Below are positions 22,677 to 34,388 of a stretch of 64,000 nt of DNA, piece by piece; the first letter of the stretch is position 1; each line of letters starts with the position of its first letter. The notes beneath the pieces are model-generated. The model had not been told where the DNA came from and made no database searches. It saw nothing but the letters and a program-made list of their open reading frames with translations. The translations under genes were made by a program, and so were the position numbers. The stretch covers positions 457,085 to 521,084 of the forward strand of contig WHVD01000060.1 in the NCBI GenBank assembly GCA_015178975.1, read 5' to 3'. The DNA comes from Hysterangium stoloniferum (taxonomy: Eukaryota; Basidiomycota; Agaricomycetes; Hysterangiales; Hysterangiaceae).

Positions 22677-24343
22677 TGTTAAGATGCATACAGAGCTTAG
22701 TGGAGGGTTTCCAGAGAAACCCATGGATAATCCAGTAGGACTTGGCTTCAGCTTATAGGCTGTGCCCTCGTGAGATCATGGTGTCCAATTTCAGACAGGT
22801 GGATCGGAATCTCGGGAAGTCTGGGAGTAGTTGGTGGGTTGAAAGGTCAGAGGGTCAATTGTGGGAATCCTGTGGAGGTCAAGGGGTCAGGCAGTGATGG
22901 GTTGGATGTCAAGTGATCGATAGGTCAGAGGTCAGGCAGTGATGAGTCAGATCCCATGGGCTCTGATGAGGTAAATAATGGTGTGTTTCAAAGAAAGGAA
23001 TAGAATGGAAATATACTGAGATTACTGGGGAGATCTAAGCTGATTTTCTGACTGGATTGTATGTACAACATCTGCCAGACTATATAGACTGTGGAATGTA
23101 TGTTATACCAAATCCAGTAATAATGAAATCCTAAACAAGTAATCATGAAACAAGATGAGTAAACACCAAACTAGGTATTAGGAATGGAACAGAATGGAGG
23201 TGGAGTCTGAAACATGACAGGTGATTAGACCATAACAGGAACAGGGCTCAGTTAGAGAGCTGTCAGGTTGTCCAGGCAGAGCCCAGTGACTGGTGCATGG
23301 AATGGGGTCAGACATAGACAGGCTTTGGCATGCACGGGTCCCAGCAGAGTCTGATGACTGATGTGCGAGATACAGAGGGTTGGGTGTAGACAGGCTTAAT
23401 GTCCAGGTCCTGGAGGGTTTTCTGGTTTAGCTGTAACTTCATATAGTGAGTCAGGTGCATGTAGGATAGGGTCTGGAGCCTGGTGTTAGGGTATGTACAT
23501 GGCAGGCTTCCGGAGAAACCCACGGATTATCTGGTAGGACTTGGCTTCAGCTTATAGGCTGTGCCCTCACAAGATCGTGTTGTCCAATTTCAGACAGGCG
23601 GATGGGAATCCTGGGGAGTCCAGGCGGGGTTCATGGGTCGAGGGGTCATAGGTCGGAGGTCGTGGGTTGAGAGGTCGTGAGTCGAGATGTAGGTTGAGAT
23701 AGGTAAGAGTGATAGATGCGCCGGAGCCTGTGGGCTCCGACTAGCGTGAGCGGTGTGATTCAAGTAGGAGTTTAGAGTGGAAAATGTATTAGATTACTGG
23801 GGGGAATCTAAGCCGATTTTCTGACTGGATTGTATGTACAACATCTGCCAGTTTAAATAGACCGTGGAGTGAATGACATACCAAATCCAGTAATGATGAA
23901 ATGAAACTAGCAAAACATAAAACAGGAATAGTAAGCACCAAATTTGGTGTTAGGAACGGGATGGAATGGAGCAGAGTCTGAATCGTGACAAATCATAAAC
24001 CATAATGGGAAATGGAGCGGGAGCAGAGTCCGAATCGTGACAGGTCATTTGAATAAAATGGGAATGGGGCTCTGTTAGAGGGATGATGGGTTTTACGAGC
24101 GGGGTCTGGTGACTGATGCGTGGGACAAGTCGGACATAGACAGGGGCAGAGTCCGGTGGGTTTTCCGGTGACTGTAACACAACGTAACAAAGTCGAACAT
24201 AGACAAGTCTGATGTATGGAGTCCGGCGGGAAATCCGGTAAACTGACAATGAGTGCGTATAGGGCATGGGTGTGTATAAGTTAGTGCCCAGAGTCCAGCG
24301 GGATTTCCAGTCATAACACCTGGTGGGATTTCCAGTCCTAACA
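22677..24343 (-). repeat. 5' LTR of old gypsy copy G1, containing a nested LTR
   Basis: TGTTAAGATGC at 22677 to AGTCCTAACA at 24343, about 827 bp once the nested LTR at 23484-24318 is removed. Precedes the leader and gag ATG at 22643. A 17-bp repeat of its end follows at 24344-24360. Confidence 0.85.
23484..24318 (-). mobile_element. Solo LTR (835 bp) nested in the G1 5' LTR
   Basis: TGTTAGGGTATG ... CAGTCATAACA with the 5-bp duplication CCTGG (23479-23483 and 24319-24323). Same family as the G2 LTRs. Confidence 0.9.
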
Positions 24344-24414
24344 GTTTTCCAGTCCTAACACATATTCAAGGTGTAACTAGTTCGACATTCAAACTGTATT
24401 GTAAGCACATAAGT

Positions 24415-25190
24415 ATGGGAGACTTATATAGACTGTGGAATGTAATAATACCAAATCTGGTAATAATGAGGGGCAGAACAATTAAACATAAAATGAAACA
24501 AGTAAATGTTGAAACAGTTGAATAACACTTTGCAGAACACCCCTGTGAGTGTGATTGGAAAGTAAACACTAAGTATATTCAACTGTAAAGACATACCTGT
24601 GAGTGTGATTGGAAAGTAAACACTAAGGAGACTTTCCCACACCCACAGTGGACTATACTACTAGGTGCTTATCTAAGCACCTATACAGGAGGTACCGACC
24701 TAAGGTAACTCACTCAATACTGCACCTACAGTGCTGGGAAAAATACTACAAATATCAGAAAAATATGGAGATCATAATAGACTATGTTAGAGCTGTAGTA
24801 TCATACTCTAACAGTAAATACTAAACTGGGAATTCAGGATGGGATGGAATGGAAGCAGAGAACAAACTAGACAGGTCATTAGACCATAATGGGAACAGGG
24901 TTCTATGCTTTGTCAGAGGGTTCTAGGAGTCCAGTCAGAGTCCAGTGATGGGTACATAAAACACAGAGAGTCGGGTATAAGCAGGTGGGTCTGGCAGAGT
25001 CCGAAGACTGGTGCATGAGACACAGTGTTGGATATAGACAGGTTGATGTGCAGGTCTGGTGGAATCTGAGGACTGGTGCATATAGGGTGATGTGTGGATA
25101 GCAGGTACTCTGGTTATAACTGTACCTTGGGTACAATATAGAGAGTCGGGTGTGGAAAGGGCAGAGTCCAATGGGTTCCAGGTCATAACA
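24415..25190 (-). repeat. Partial G1/G2-type LTR, interrupted by a copia solo LTR
   Basis: Starts mid-LTR (GACTTATATAGACTGTGGAA) and ends CAGGTCATAACA. Diverged from the other copies. The copia LTR at 24507-24813 lies inside. Confidence 0.75.
24507..24813. mobile_element. Copia solo LTR (307 bp)
   Basis: Nearly identical to the LTR at 12514-12825; TGTTGAAACAG ... ACTCTAACA, flanked by GTAAA (24502-24506 and 24814-24818). Confidence 0.92.
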
Positions 25191-25415
25191 GAAAGTGTCT
25201 AGTTGAGGGGCAGACTGACAGAATGGGATGTGAGTCAAAGGGTACTTGAGAGATGAGAGTCAGGTTCTGGTGGATTCCAGATCTTGATGCTGGTCTGGAA
25301 GGTGGTTCAGAACCTAATAAAATATCTGGAGGATACTCTGTGGAGTTCCCAGGAATGGCTCTTGACAACAATGAGGTGCAAGTAGTTATTGATGGTAGTT
25401 CAAGCTTCGACTATA
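25191..25415. other. Left flank of Tc1 insertion, possibly part of the 1.4-kb LTR family
   Basis: The sequence on the other side of the Tc1 element (26171-26400) is an inverted relative of 20280-20420, so this flank should belong to the same copy. The match here is weak beyond the last ~20 bases. Confidence 0.45.
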
Positions 25416-26168
25416 CAGTGGCTCAAAAAACTGTCCCAATGTTTTCTCATTTTTGAAAGATTAGTTTAGTATGGACCACTGACATAAGCAGAAAATCTAA
25501 GTAAATTATCAAAGGTACTATAGGATCATGGCTTAAAGGTAAGCCATGGATGCTGAACAATACTGTCAAATTTTGGAGCTGGGAGTAGTGGAAAGTTTTG
25601 AAAAGTTGGAAATAGAGGAGGCCAACCATTACTTTCAGCAGGACAATGATCCTAAACATACATCTCAGCAGGCAACAAAATAGTTTGAGGACAAGGAAAT
25701 TCAAGTACTACCCTGGCCTCCCCAATCCCCTGATCTTAACCCTATAGAACATCTTTGGAAACACCTCAAATGCCAACTCCAAAAATATAACACATCGCCC
25801 AAGGGAATACATGAATTGTGGGAGAGAGTGGTGGAGGAGTGGAATGCAATCCAACCAGAAGTCTGCCAATATCTAATAGAAAGTATGCCTAGAAGGATCA
25901 GGGCAGTTATAAAGGAAAAAGGGGGGCATACAAAGTACTAGAAAGTAAAATAATCATAGGTCAAAAAACTGTCCCAATGAGTAGCTGTTTTGTTTGATTT
26001 ATTATTCAATGGGTTTTGATTCAAATCACATGAACCAAGCCTTACCTTCAAGCCATGATCCTATAGTACCTTTGATAATTTACTTAGATTTTCTGCTCAT
26101 GTCAGTGGTCCATACCAACCTAACCTTTCAAAAATGAGAAAACATTGGGACAGTTTTTTGAGCCATTG
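25416..26168 (+). mobile_element. Internally deleted Tc1-like transposon, 753 bp
   Basis: Ends CAGTGGCTC / GAGCCATTG, flanked by TA (25414-25415 and 26169-26170). The terminal inverted repeats are about 128 bp (25416-25543 and 26041-26168). A copy of the tip motif, AAAAAACTGTCCCAATG, also lies internally near 25960. Only the C-terminal part of the transposase remains. Confidence 0.9.
25546..25941 (+). pseudogene. Tc1-like transposase C-terminal half
   Basis: The plus-strand frame contains the second catalytic Asp (FQQDNDPKHTS) and the Glu motif (SPDLNPIEHLW), then the usual helical end and a TAG stop at 25939. An in-frame TAG at 25681 replaces the Trp seen at this place in the other copy (QKWF), a G-to-A change. 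The N-terminal DNA-binding domain and first Asp are deleted, so the element could only move with a transposase from elsewhere. Confidence 0.88.
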
Positions 26169-26440
26169 TAGATTGGTAGTATTGTGAAGATTTCAAATTC
26201 AAGCATAGCATTTGAGAGTGACTTGTCGTCATGGGATTCTTGGGTATTTCTGACTCATTATCATCAATGTTTCATCAGCCATCACTTCTATTCTTCATAT
26301 TGCTCCATCTCCCCTAGCCCTGTTGTTGTCTTGATCTGGATACTAAGCAGAACATGTTATACTATCCATCAGTGTATCTGAACGATTACACCATAACAGC
26401 CAACCTGGACAGCAAGATTGTAACACCTTTTTGTTGTGTG
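26169..26440 (-). repeat. Inverted partial copy of the 1.4-kb LTR family
   Basis: GATTGGTAGTATTGTGAAG and the following ~220 bases match the reverse complement of about 20280-20420, including the shared CATGGGATTCTTG and TCATCAGCCATCACTTCTAT blocks. Confidence 0.7.
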
Positions 26441-26928
26441 TCAAAGACAGATGTGTTTTAATCACCCCCAATCAATAATGACAACTTTTCTGGCATCAAC
26501 GAACGGTAGCATCTATTTGAACGAAGAGAGTCACAAGCTGTGAGCCTGTGAGCAATTGGTTTATATGTGCAAGTGCTGCTTCATACACCTTGTGATCAGG
26601 CACCAGAACTTGCGCTGAGAAGCAAATGAGAGAGAATTAAATATGATATATGGACATGATAATAGTATTTAGATTGACGACGCATAGGAACTCTGCGTGC
26701 ACACTAGATTTGAAAATGGATTGGCAATGTAGAAATGTAACAAAATAGCCAGCAAACAAGGCAGACAGGGAGTATATGAGGTATCTTGAGAAACAAGTAG
26801 TGGGAGACGGCTTCAAATTGATAGTTTGATATTATATTAAAATATCAAGATTTATTATGTTCAATTAAACTCTTGTTTTGATGTCGCAGAAATCGTCGGT
26901 GTTCGCGTGGCTGTAGGCAGTCACCGTT
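26441..26928. other. Spacer with one weak exon candidate
   Basis: No clear gene. On the minus strand a possible splice acceptor near 26620 is followed by an open stretch (AQVLVPDHKVYEAALAHINQ) to a stop near 26510. It could be a last exon of something lost, or of the kinase-like gene to the right. Weak. Confidence 0.3.
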
Positions 26929-27833
26929 TTATACACTATTAGAAGGAATTTCAGACCGAGATGGAGAGCGCGCGCTCACCATATGATAATACATGGTCGT
27001 CCAAATTAACGACATCTCGTAACGACACCGATATATGAACCATTGCGAGTCCATCACTTCAGACGGAAAAGTATAAGCACTCTCAAAGTCAATCTTAAAA
27101 CATCGTCAGGCTCTCGAACGTTAATGAGAAAGATGCTTTTACCCAGAACGTATTGCCATCAGGGCGTACGACTATGTTTCGTATCTCAGGGTCCCGATGA
27201 ATTATTCCAAAGGACTGGATCCGTTGGAGAGCATCAACCACAGCAGGAGCCATCTGAGGGGTATAATTCTCTGCAGAAAGGGGCACCGCGTCTTCAAGAT
27301 ACTCCAGAAGTAGGGCCCGAGGTGCCACCTCGTCTTCCCAAATAAATGGTACATACGGATGGCGTTCTGACAGAACGACGGGATCATCCGAAGCAAAATC
27401 ATACCAGCCATAACAATGAGGCACCAGTCCCTCATCGCAAAGGCCAAAGTGAGTAAGATTCGAATATGCTACAAGTTCGCGAATGAATCCATCAAGCCTG
27501 GTATCCCTGTATCTGGATGCGTCCTGATACTATGAATGAAGAAAATTTTCATCTGAGTTCCACGACATTTCCAGTTGAACTTACCACTTTCAAAATGGCC
27601 AATTTCTCGATGCCATTAACTTTCGTATATACCTTCATTACTTCTGTGCTGTCGTTCGTCGAATCAAATGTCTCGATAACGCTGTACTCCAAAGAATCTA
27701 ACTGTAGAATGCAAGGGAATTGGGGAGTCTCTAAGACCCAATTGATCCACCCGGCCTGAATAACCTCCTCCCATTTCCAAGGATTAGAACGAAGAAACTC
27801 CTTGTCTTCCTCCTCGTTACTTGAGTTAGACAT
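26929..27833 (-). CDS. Kinase-like protein, fungal type, three exons
   Basis: Exons on the minus strand: 27833-27585, 27523-27143 and 27093-26929, with GT/AG introns 27584-27524 and 27142-27094. The second exon contains the hinge-like LLLEYLEDA, then QSFGIIHRDPEIRNIVVRPDG, matching the catalytic loop (HRD ... N) of protein-kinase-like folds. The third begins IDFESA, in the position of the DFG motif but without the glycine. Asp after HR and the downstream Asn are kept. The N-terminal lobe is short and I see no glycine-rich loop, so this may be a small phosphotransferase-like protein or a degenerate kinase. Start chosen at MSNSSNEEEDK; an upstream ATG at 27890 is possible. Confidence 0.65.
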
Positions 27834-27937
27834 AATTGAAAAATGTGGTGTAAGTATAGAATGATCGTTGTGGTGTTTGATTAATGTCACACGTCACTCC
27901 TAAACCTAACATTATGTAAGCCGATAAGATCAAATAG

Positions 27938-28930
27938 CAGGATACTTTTTCGGCAAAGAATGGGGGCCTTATTTCCCCCATACGATGGCTTTGCCGAAAC
28001 ACGATCAACGCCAAGTTGCCGAGACGCGTCGCTGTGTTTGGTTTGTTTGTTGTTGGCAACTTTTGGTCCCACTTCCCACACCTCTCACAGATGACAGCTG
28101 ATACGCTGTTTCTCAAGTTAGATGATTGACCCAGTCTGAGCTCCCAGCCACAAGTATGTATTTTTTATTTCATTCTGAAAGTATATATCTGAGATAGGTT
28201 TGTGTAAGGCTGTCGGTATCAGCCTCACTCGGTCAACACAGAAGATATCCTATCACTATAGGATATGGGGTCTTTTATATAGAGTCAAGGTGAATGGGGT
28301 GGAAGAACAAGGAACCGCATGATCAGGCACAGGGGTGCTACTTAACAATAAAGTGGCGGATCAATGAGTGGCTGATGGGAGAGGTTGGTGATGATGACCG
28401 CATGATAAGGCACAAGGGTGCTACCAAGTGGCGGAACAATGAGTGGTTGATGGGAGAGGTTGGTGATGACGTATGTGGTAAGGTGGCCAGGCTTACAGTT
28501 TGCTTCCTTAGAGAGTGACTGAAAGCCCATGCGGACGTATGGTATGTGTTGTGTGCCCCTGTGGTGTGAGCAACATGCACATGCGTTGTCCACGTTGTGT
28601 GCCCTGCGCATGCTATGGTGTGAGCGACGCGTGCATGGGTTGTCCGTGCATACGTGTCATGTGCCCCGCGCACGCTGTAGTGTGAGCGGCGCGCAAAAGA
28701 TATTATTTCCATTGTTGGAGCCTGTGAGCCATAGAAGCTGCGAGACTCCTGTGTTGTCTCAGATGATTGATTCTGACATTGAAGTAAATAAATTTGGGTA
28801 TATAAAGGTCATGTAGTTAGCATTATACAATAGTGTGCTTTGCCCTTGTACATTGAGACTCCCAAAATATTTAACACCTGTTCAGGTTGTTGAGTGTGGC
28901 AGAAGGACTTTTGCATCTCCAACAGGAGTG
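27938..28930. repeat. Hairpin-rich repeat, copy 1 (interrupted by a solo LTR)
   Basis: Shares 27940-28202 and 28503-28925 with 53757-54426. It opens with a strong nested hairpin: CGGCAAAG ... CTTTGCCG around TGGGGG ... CCCCCA (about 27948-28000). A block of imperfect tandem GTGTGAGC/GCATGGGTTGTCC units lies at 28560-28690. No protein recognised; class unknown. Confidence 0.7.
28203..28497. mobile_element. Solo LTR, 295 bp, with internal tandem duplication
   Basis: TGTAAGGCTGTCGG ... CCAGGCTTACA, flanked by GTTTG (28198-28202 and 28498-28502). The same site is empty in the 54-kb copy of the surrounding repeat. Contains a ~75-bp segment repeated twice (about 28312-28394 and 28395-28470). Confidence 0.88.
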
Positions 28931-29691
28931 CAAAACAACAAAGTTAATATATCTTATTTGAAATTTTGAAATTTATTTCATATATTAGTACAAGAAATAC
29001 GAACCTTTGAAAATTTAATCTTATATTGATCGGATCAGCGGTCCGGTGAATTTCATTGTAGCGGCAATCAACTGAAAGTTGATCGGCTAAGCCTTGGGAT
29101 GGGGGAAATAAGGCCAGCTTCGTCTAACCACGTAATGCTTCTGCACGAGAAGTTGTATGGTTGGGTAGAGGGAGAGCATTAGCTCTCCGCGTATGCGTGG
29201 GGAGACTCGCCGCTCAGGAGGGCGGGTCTCCTCATGCGTTATAACTCTCACATTATTAATCCATTACTATTATCCAATATAATAACTCTGGAAATGACGA
29301 CTGCTTTAACACTACTGTCCTCAACTTTGGTGCGAGGGTGGGTGGGTAAAATAATTAGATATGTTTTAAAGAATGAGAATGCGTCAATCAAGCGCAAAAT
29401 TTTCAAAAACTAGAGCTCGCAGGAAACAAAAAGGCATGAGAATCCTTCGTACGGTCGGCTGGACGCTGAGTGGCGAACTTCTTCCGGCACACCAGGATCG
29501 TGCGGCATGGCGAGCGTGACACGGTGTGACTTCAACTAATGAAGACGCACGGCTTAAGTGACTTGGACAAGAGAGAGAGAGAGAGATTCAATTAGGTGGT
29601 TGAAGCGACAGTGCGCTTATGGTGCCGTACCTAGACTATCTGTACATGCGCTAGCCTAGATTGTCCGTAAGAATATTTCACTTAAAGATAG
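28931..29691. other. Spacer with a cluster of short hairpins (29050-29240)
   Basis: No gene recognised. Between 29066 and 29235 several self-complementary segments follow one another: CAACTGAAAGTTG, CTTCTGCACGAGAAG, GGAGAGCATTAGCTCTCC, and GGGGAGACTCGCC paired with GGCGGGTCTCCTC. The reverse complement shares GGCCTTATTTCCCCCAT and GGCTTxGCCG with the start of the repeat at 27938, so this may be its inverted other end. Confidence 0.5.
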
Positions 29692-30216
29692 CTAGATAAG
29701 GGAGAATGTGTATGCAAGTGGGATACGCCTGGCCTTTGGGGAGGCTGGAGATACAGTTCTAAACCTGCCAACCATTTTGGTTCTTGGAACCATGGAGATC
29801 TCATTCTCTTGCGACAGAGGGATCCAGCAGTGGTCAAAACTCCCCGTATCTCCAGCACAGAGCCTATCCAGATGGGTTACAGTGCGGGCATGAAAGACAA
29901 ACTTTGGGAGAGATATCTGGAAGGGGAGTAGGCTGTGACAGAGAGACTGGAGTGTGGTTCGGGGAGGCGAGGAAACAAGGTTGTTTCGGGTTAGGGAGCT
30001 GATGTAGCGTTGACGTGTGAGGATGGCCGTAGTGACATTATGGAGGGCAGCAACGAGGGCAATGTAGGGCAGTGACAATGGGTTTGTAATGGGAGGGTCA
30101 GCATGGCGGTGCAGATGTTTGGAACGTATCAATCGGGGGGCGATATTGAGGTAGTCGTTGAATCTGGTGGCGGCGGCAATAAATCTGAGCTGGCGCTGCG
30201 ATGGCCCAACATTCAA
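29692..30216 (-). CDS. Unrecognised ORF downstream of DUF2235 copy 1
   Basis: A 174-codon minus-strand ORF without a recognised domain. It is rich in Leu, Ser, Thr and Pro, with a repeat-like SPPRTTLQSLCHSLLPFQIS stretch. Shorter, frameshifted versions lie at 35110-35428 and, inverted, around 42885-43080, so the whole block travels with the DUF2235 duplication unit. Decay in the other copies argues against a conserved protein; it may be the 3' part of an older gene or untranslated sequence. Confidence 0.35.
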   Translation of the reverse strand: MNVGPSQRQLRFIAAATRFNDYLNIAPRLIRSKHLHRHADPPITNPLSLPYIALVAALHNVTTAILTRQRYISSLTRNNLVSSPPRTTLQSLCHSLLPFQISLPKFVFHARTVTHLDRLCAGDTGSFDHCWIPLSQENEISMVPRTKMVGRFRTVSPASPKARRIPLAYTFSLI

Positions 30217-30291
30217 GTCAGAAAACTGTCATTTATTTCTCTCATTTCATAATTTACTCTCCCTCATAAGATTAGCCACTCCAGACTTTGT

Positions 30292-33200
30292 TTACTCCTC
30301 GGGGACCCCGGGTGGACCGTCGTTTCCTTTACTGATGGTCTGGGGTCCATCTAAATAAATTAAGAGTGAGGACGCAAAAATACAAAGCTTTCTGTGTGAT
30401 AACGACACACCATATCGTGCGAGAACGGCCTCCAGCCGTTGAGCGCATTCGCGGATGTATTGGTCGTCACTGTTCAGACATCGTCCTATCAATGTGCGAA
30501 TTTCTTGAGTGGGAATTTGGGAGCGAATTTCGTCTGTAGCAACATTAAATATGTTGTCCTATGTCAACGGGGAGCTACTTACCGAATTTCGAAAGTCGGT
30601 GTAGGATGTTGGCACGCATATAATCGTCGTCGTCGTTTCCGTCGGTTTTGAGGCTGAGGACGGACTTGAAAAAACTTTTAAAGTCAAATGTCTTCATCTG
30701 TGCTCGAACCACCTCTGTATCGATAAGTGCTTTAGGAATTTAGTTGAAAATAGTATTGTGTATTACCATATTGCAGCATGGAGGCAAGGAATGACACCCT
30801 AGAATATATATTACGCAGAGTGTACCTCCCAGCGTTCTCATTAACAAAGATGTACTTGGCAACAACGTCGAAAATGCCAGACGACACAATTTCTTTGCGT
30901 CCATCATCTGAGGTGGGGTTCAGATATAATACAAACACAGTCAAGTCGAACCATTACTAACCGTAGTGCATGAGGGTGCGAATGAAATGGACAGGCAATG
31001 AAAATGGATCTTCCCAGATGAGAGCCGCTGAAGGAACGTTTACACAATGCTTGAGGACGTTAGAAGATAAGGATAAGATTCGACTTCGCAACTCGTCTAG
31101 CGTTGATTGAGTTAAATCAGTGTATATTGTACGGCACTTACCATTTCGCGCCATTGCGCGCAAGGCCTGATTAATCGGGAAGAAATCACTTCTCCACTCA
31201 TCCATCCGCGACCGACAAACCATCGTATTCAAAGCAATTTCGATGAAACCCGATGCCAACATGAGACGCCTCAGGTCAACTGATATAATTTAGTTGATAA
31301 CTCTGACACGGAAGGCACTTGGCGTACCACTTGCACAAATATATGTTACTGACCTCCAGGAGGACTCTCGAACTTCCTCATCGTCATCTCCCAGCCCATC
31401 TCGGAGGAACGCAAGGCATTGTCCCCAGTCAACCCTACCACGGATCTCATCTATATGACATGAGCGGCTTATCACCGATATTTTAAGGCACTGTACCATC
31501 GAAGGCCAAGCGCGCTGCAAATTCGATGCCAAGCATGCGAACCCTTTGGGTCTGATCGGAGAGCGGGGATAAAACGGACTCGATGATGCCGGCGTTCATC
31601 AGGTGACGGCGGACTGCATCTATCATACGAGTTAACACGTGCACTATTTCTGTCTGTTGACCAGCTTTACCGTTGTTCAAAACACCTTTAAGTGCGACAG
31701 GAGACCAATTTCGGAAGTCCCCTTGAGTGACTTCCGATTCCTGTCGGTATGATAGAAGTTCCTTAAAAAATGCTTCGTCACACGTGCTGAGAATCTCCAT
31801 GAGACACTTTGTGGATGATGAGTCGGCATCGCCATCTGTGCTATCAAAATGAAGCCAGGGATCGAAGAATAGTTTGATGTTCTGAGGATAATATGCGAGA
31901 TGATGGATTATGGTCAATCTAAGCTGTGAAGGAAAGTGTGGCATGAGTGACGCCAAGTGAACCCCGGCATTGTCCACAGAGCACAAAGCTTCTCGCCCCT
32001 TGTCTACAACATACAGATTAGTGTGCGTTGGGAAGATGTAATTAGTGAATTTAAGAACATGACTTGACCATAAATTTCAGACGGTGCAATCCCCCCGTTG
32101 GGTCAGCTGCGCTTCCAATCATTTTCAGGATGTGCTCCGTGGCATGGGCATCAAATATATCAAGTTCGAATAGATCATTCTCGTCGTCCTCAATTTGCGG
32201 TGGGAGATCATACTCGGCTTTGAGCTTATAAGGGCTCACGTAATCAAACCATGTTCCTTTGCCAACAGGAAGAAGGGCCTTGGGTAAATATGGTCTTACA
32301 CAATATCCCAAGGAGACATGCACCTTCTGTCCAGGTTGTAGTTTGCGTCCCCGACCACGATGGGGCCTTGTATGTTGGAGAAATTAGTATATTCATCTCA
32401 TTGACGGCATGCGCGTACCACCAAGTGACACTATCGGCTGACTGGTAGGATAGTTGTTTCATAGGGAGATACTCCAGAATTTGCCAAGGAAGCGTCAGGG
32501 ATTCACGCACTGAGCCCAGCTCATCCCAGTTCCACGCTACATTGGAACGGTCTAGTTTCAGACCTGCCCACACAGCTTCAAAGGACATCCATAGGAAGGA
32601 AGGATGTCTGCGGTCTAGGTTGCCATTAACAACGTTCCCTCCACCTCTGCACATCGTAGGGAGTTAGCACGGAGTATATTAAAGCGATAATATCAATAGA
32701 CTGACATATCTGAATGGGTCCCAGGGAACCACACTTCCTTGATGTGCGGAATTTTCTGTCGTTGCTGTCTCTTTTTCGGCAAGGTATGGTTTTCACTTGC
32801 AGTGTCAGGGATCGGAGCGGTCGGGTGGTGATGCGGAGGACGTTGCGGCGGATTATACGATGATTCTGCGAAAGGTAGTTGTAATAAATCCATGCTGCTA
32901 TCCAACGACTTACTTTCATCAAGCATGACTCCACCACACGCGTACTCGGGAAGGAATTTAACTCGGCGCTCATCGAGGGCCAGTGCATGGCGGAAATAAC
33001 AAGTATGATCCAATTTCACCGTGCCGGGAAGATTCCGACCTCTCACAATCCCGATGGAAGAGACCGTATCCCTGATAATCCATAGGGTCATTATTAATAG
33101 GGAAGACTGAACAAGTAGGTAATCAATTGTACCAGACTCCAATAAAATGCACTCGTACGCCTTTTCTCGAGAAGGTATCTTTGAAACGTTTTGCCAAGTT

Positions 33201-34388
33201 CAGGGGCTCTGATGGTGATGAGGACCGTGGTGATCTCTTGTGGTATTTTCGAAAGATCCCCGATTTGAAAAATCCCTTATCTTTGGGAACAGGTGTTCCT
33301 TCAGAACCTTTCAATTCCGGAGACGGGTATTTCGATTGATGCGCCTCTTCAATAGGTTCCTTCAAGAGAGATGACCTCCTTTTCCATGGTCTTGGAAAGC
33401 GACGGCTAGGTGGGGCGGTTCCATCGCTCCTTGGATCGGCATATAACTCATATGCACTAATATGACCTCAGTAGTCTTCTGGGATTGATATGCGGAAACC
33501 CATCTCACAATGGAATCTGTTCTTCGTTCCCTTTGTATATGAGACCAACCTAATCATACCAAGATCGCGTAGAATCTTCAGATGGCTAATACGGCGTAAT
33601 GCCTTACTTTGTCAATCATTCCGGCCAAAACGCGCACTTGATAAGCGCCGCGTGAAAATCCTATCATACACGGGTGTGACTATTTAATGATTGTCATAAA
33701 GCACCAAATTTGTTCCTCACCGAACAAATAAATTTTGTCGCCATCTTGGTAATTATCGGCCAACCACCGGTATGCACTGATGACAATCTTCTCAAAGTTC
33801 CTTGGAGATGCGGTGTTTAGTTGACTACAAACTAGACACAATGTTGACATACCAGGCAATCGCCAAATCGACTTTGTTGTTAACAACTTGTTTCAGGTAA
33901 CTCCAAGACTTCCAAGACGGTTTAGCATAAGTGCCGACACCACTGTTATAGTAAGTGAGTTGTGTCCCGTCATCCTTAACGAGCTGACTGTATAGCTCGA
34001 TAACATTAGTATTCTGCAGGGCCAAGCCTAAGACATTGTAAAACTTCTAGAAGATATATGAAGTTACCTTTTTTCCAAATTGATTAGAGGTACCGTCAAT
34101 GCAGACGATCAAATTTCTCCCAGTCTTCCCTTCCGGTGGGGCTTTACATTCGCATCGAGTTCCTTCCGGATTTTCACTACATGATGAGCGAGTAACACTA
34201 AGTCGAACATCAATGATCTACACTATTAGTATATTACTGACCTTGGATTGTCTGCCATCTTGCTCAAGCTGGATGGATATCGCCTGGTTGGTTTGGGAAC
34301 ACAAGCCTCTTACTTCGACGAGAGACGCCGTCAGCTTAGCGTTCATTCCGGTTAGGAACTTCAATGCTGGCTGGCGAACATCCAACAT
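30292..34388 (-). CDS. DUF2235 (alpha/beta hydrolase) protein with HEAT/ARM-like C-terminus, copy 1
   Basis: A multi-exon minus-strand gene. After ~40 N-terminal residues come the DUF2235 landmarks: GRNLIVCIDGTSNQFG (about 34125-34085), NVIELYSQL, YYNSGVGTYAKPSW, the nucleophile elbow GFSRGAYQVRVLAG (33661-33620), then FIGVWYN, DTVSSIG and FRHALALDERR (33150-32980). A linker follows and then helical HEAT/ARM-like segments (for example VRRHLMNAGIIESVLSPLSD, CLAFLRDGLGDDDEEVR) to a stop at 30292. At least nine short introns interrupt it. DUF2235 proteins are predicted lipases/hydrolases related to the bacterial Tle1 phospholipase effectors and are abundant in basidiomycetes. The substrate is unknown. 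The start at 34388 is the first ATG in frame. Confidence 0.8.
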
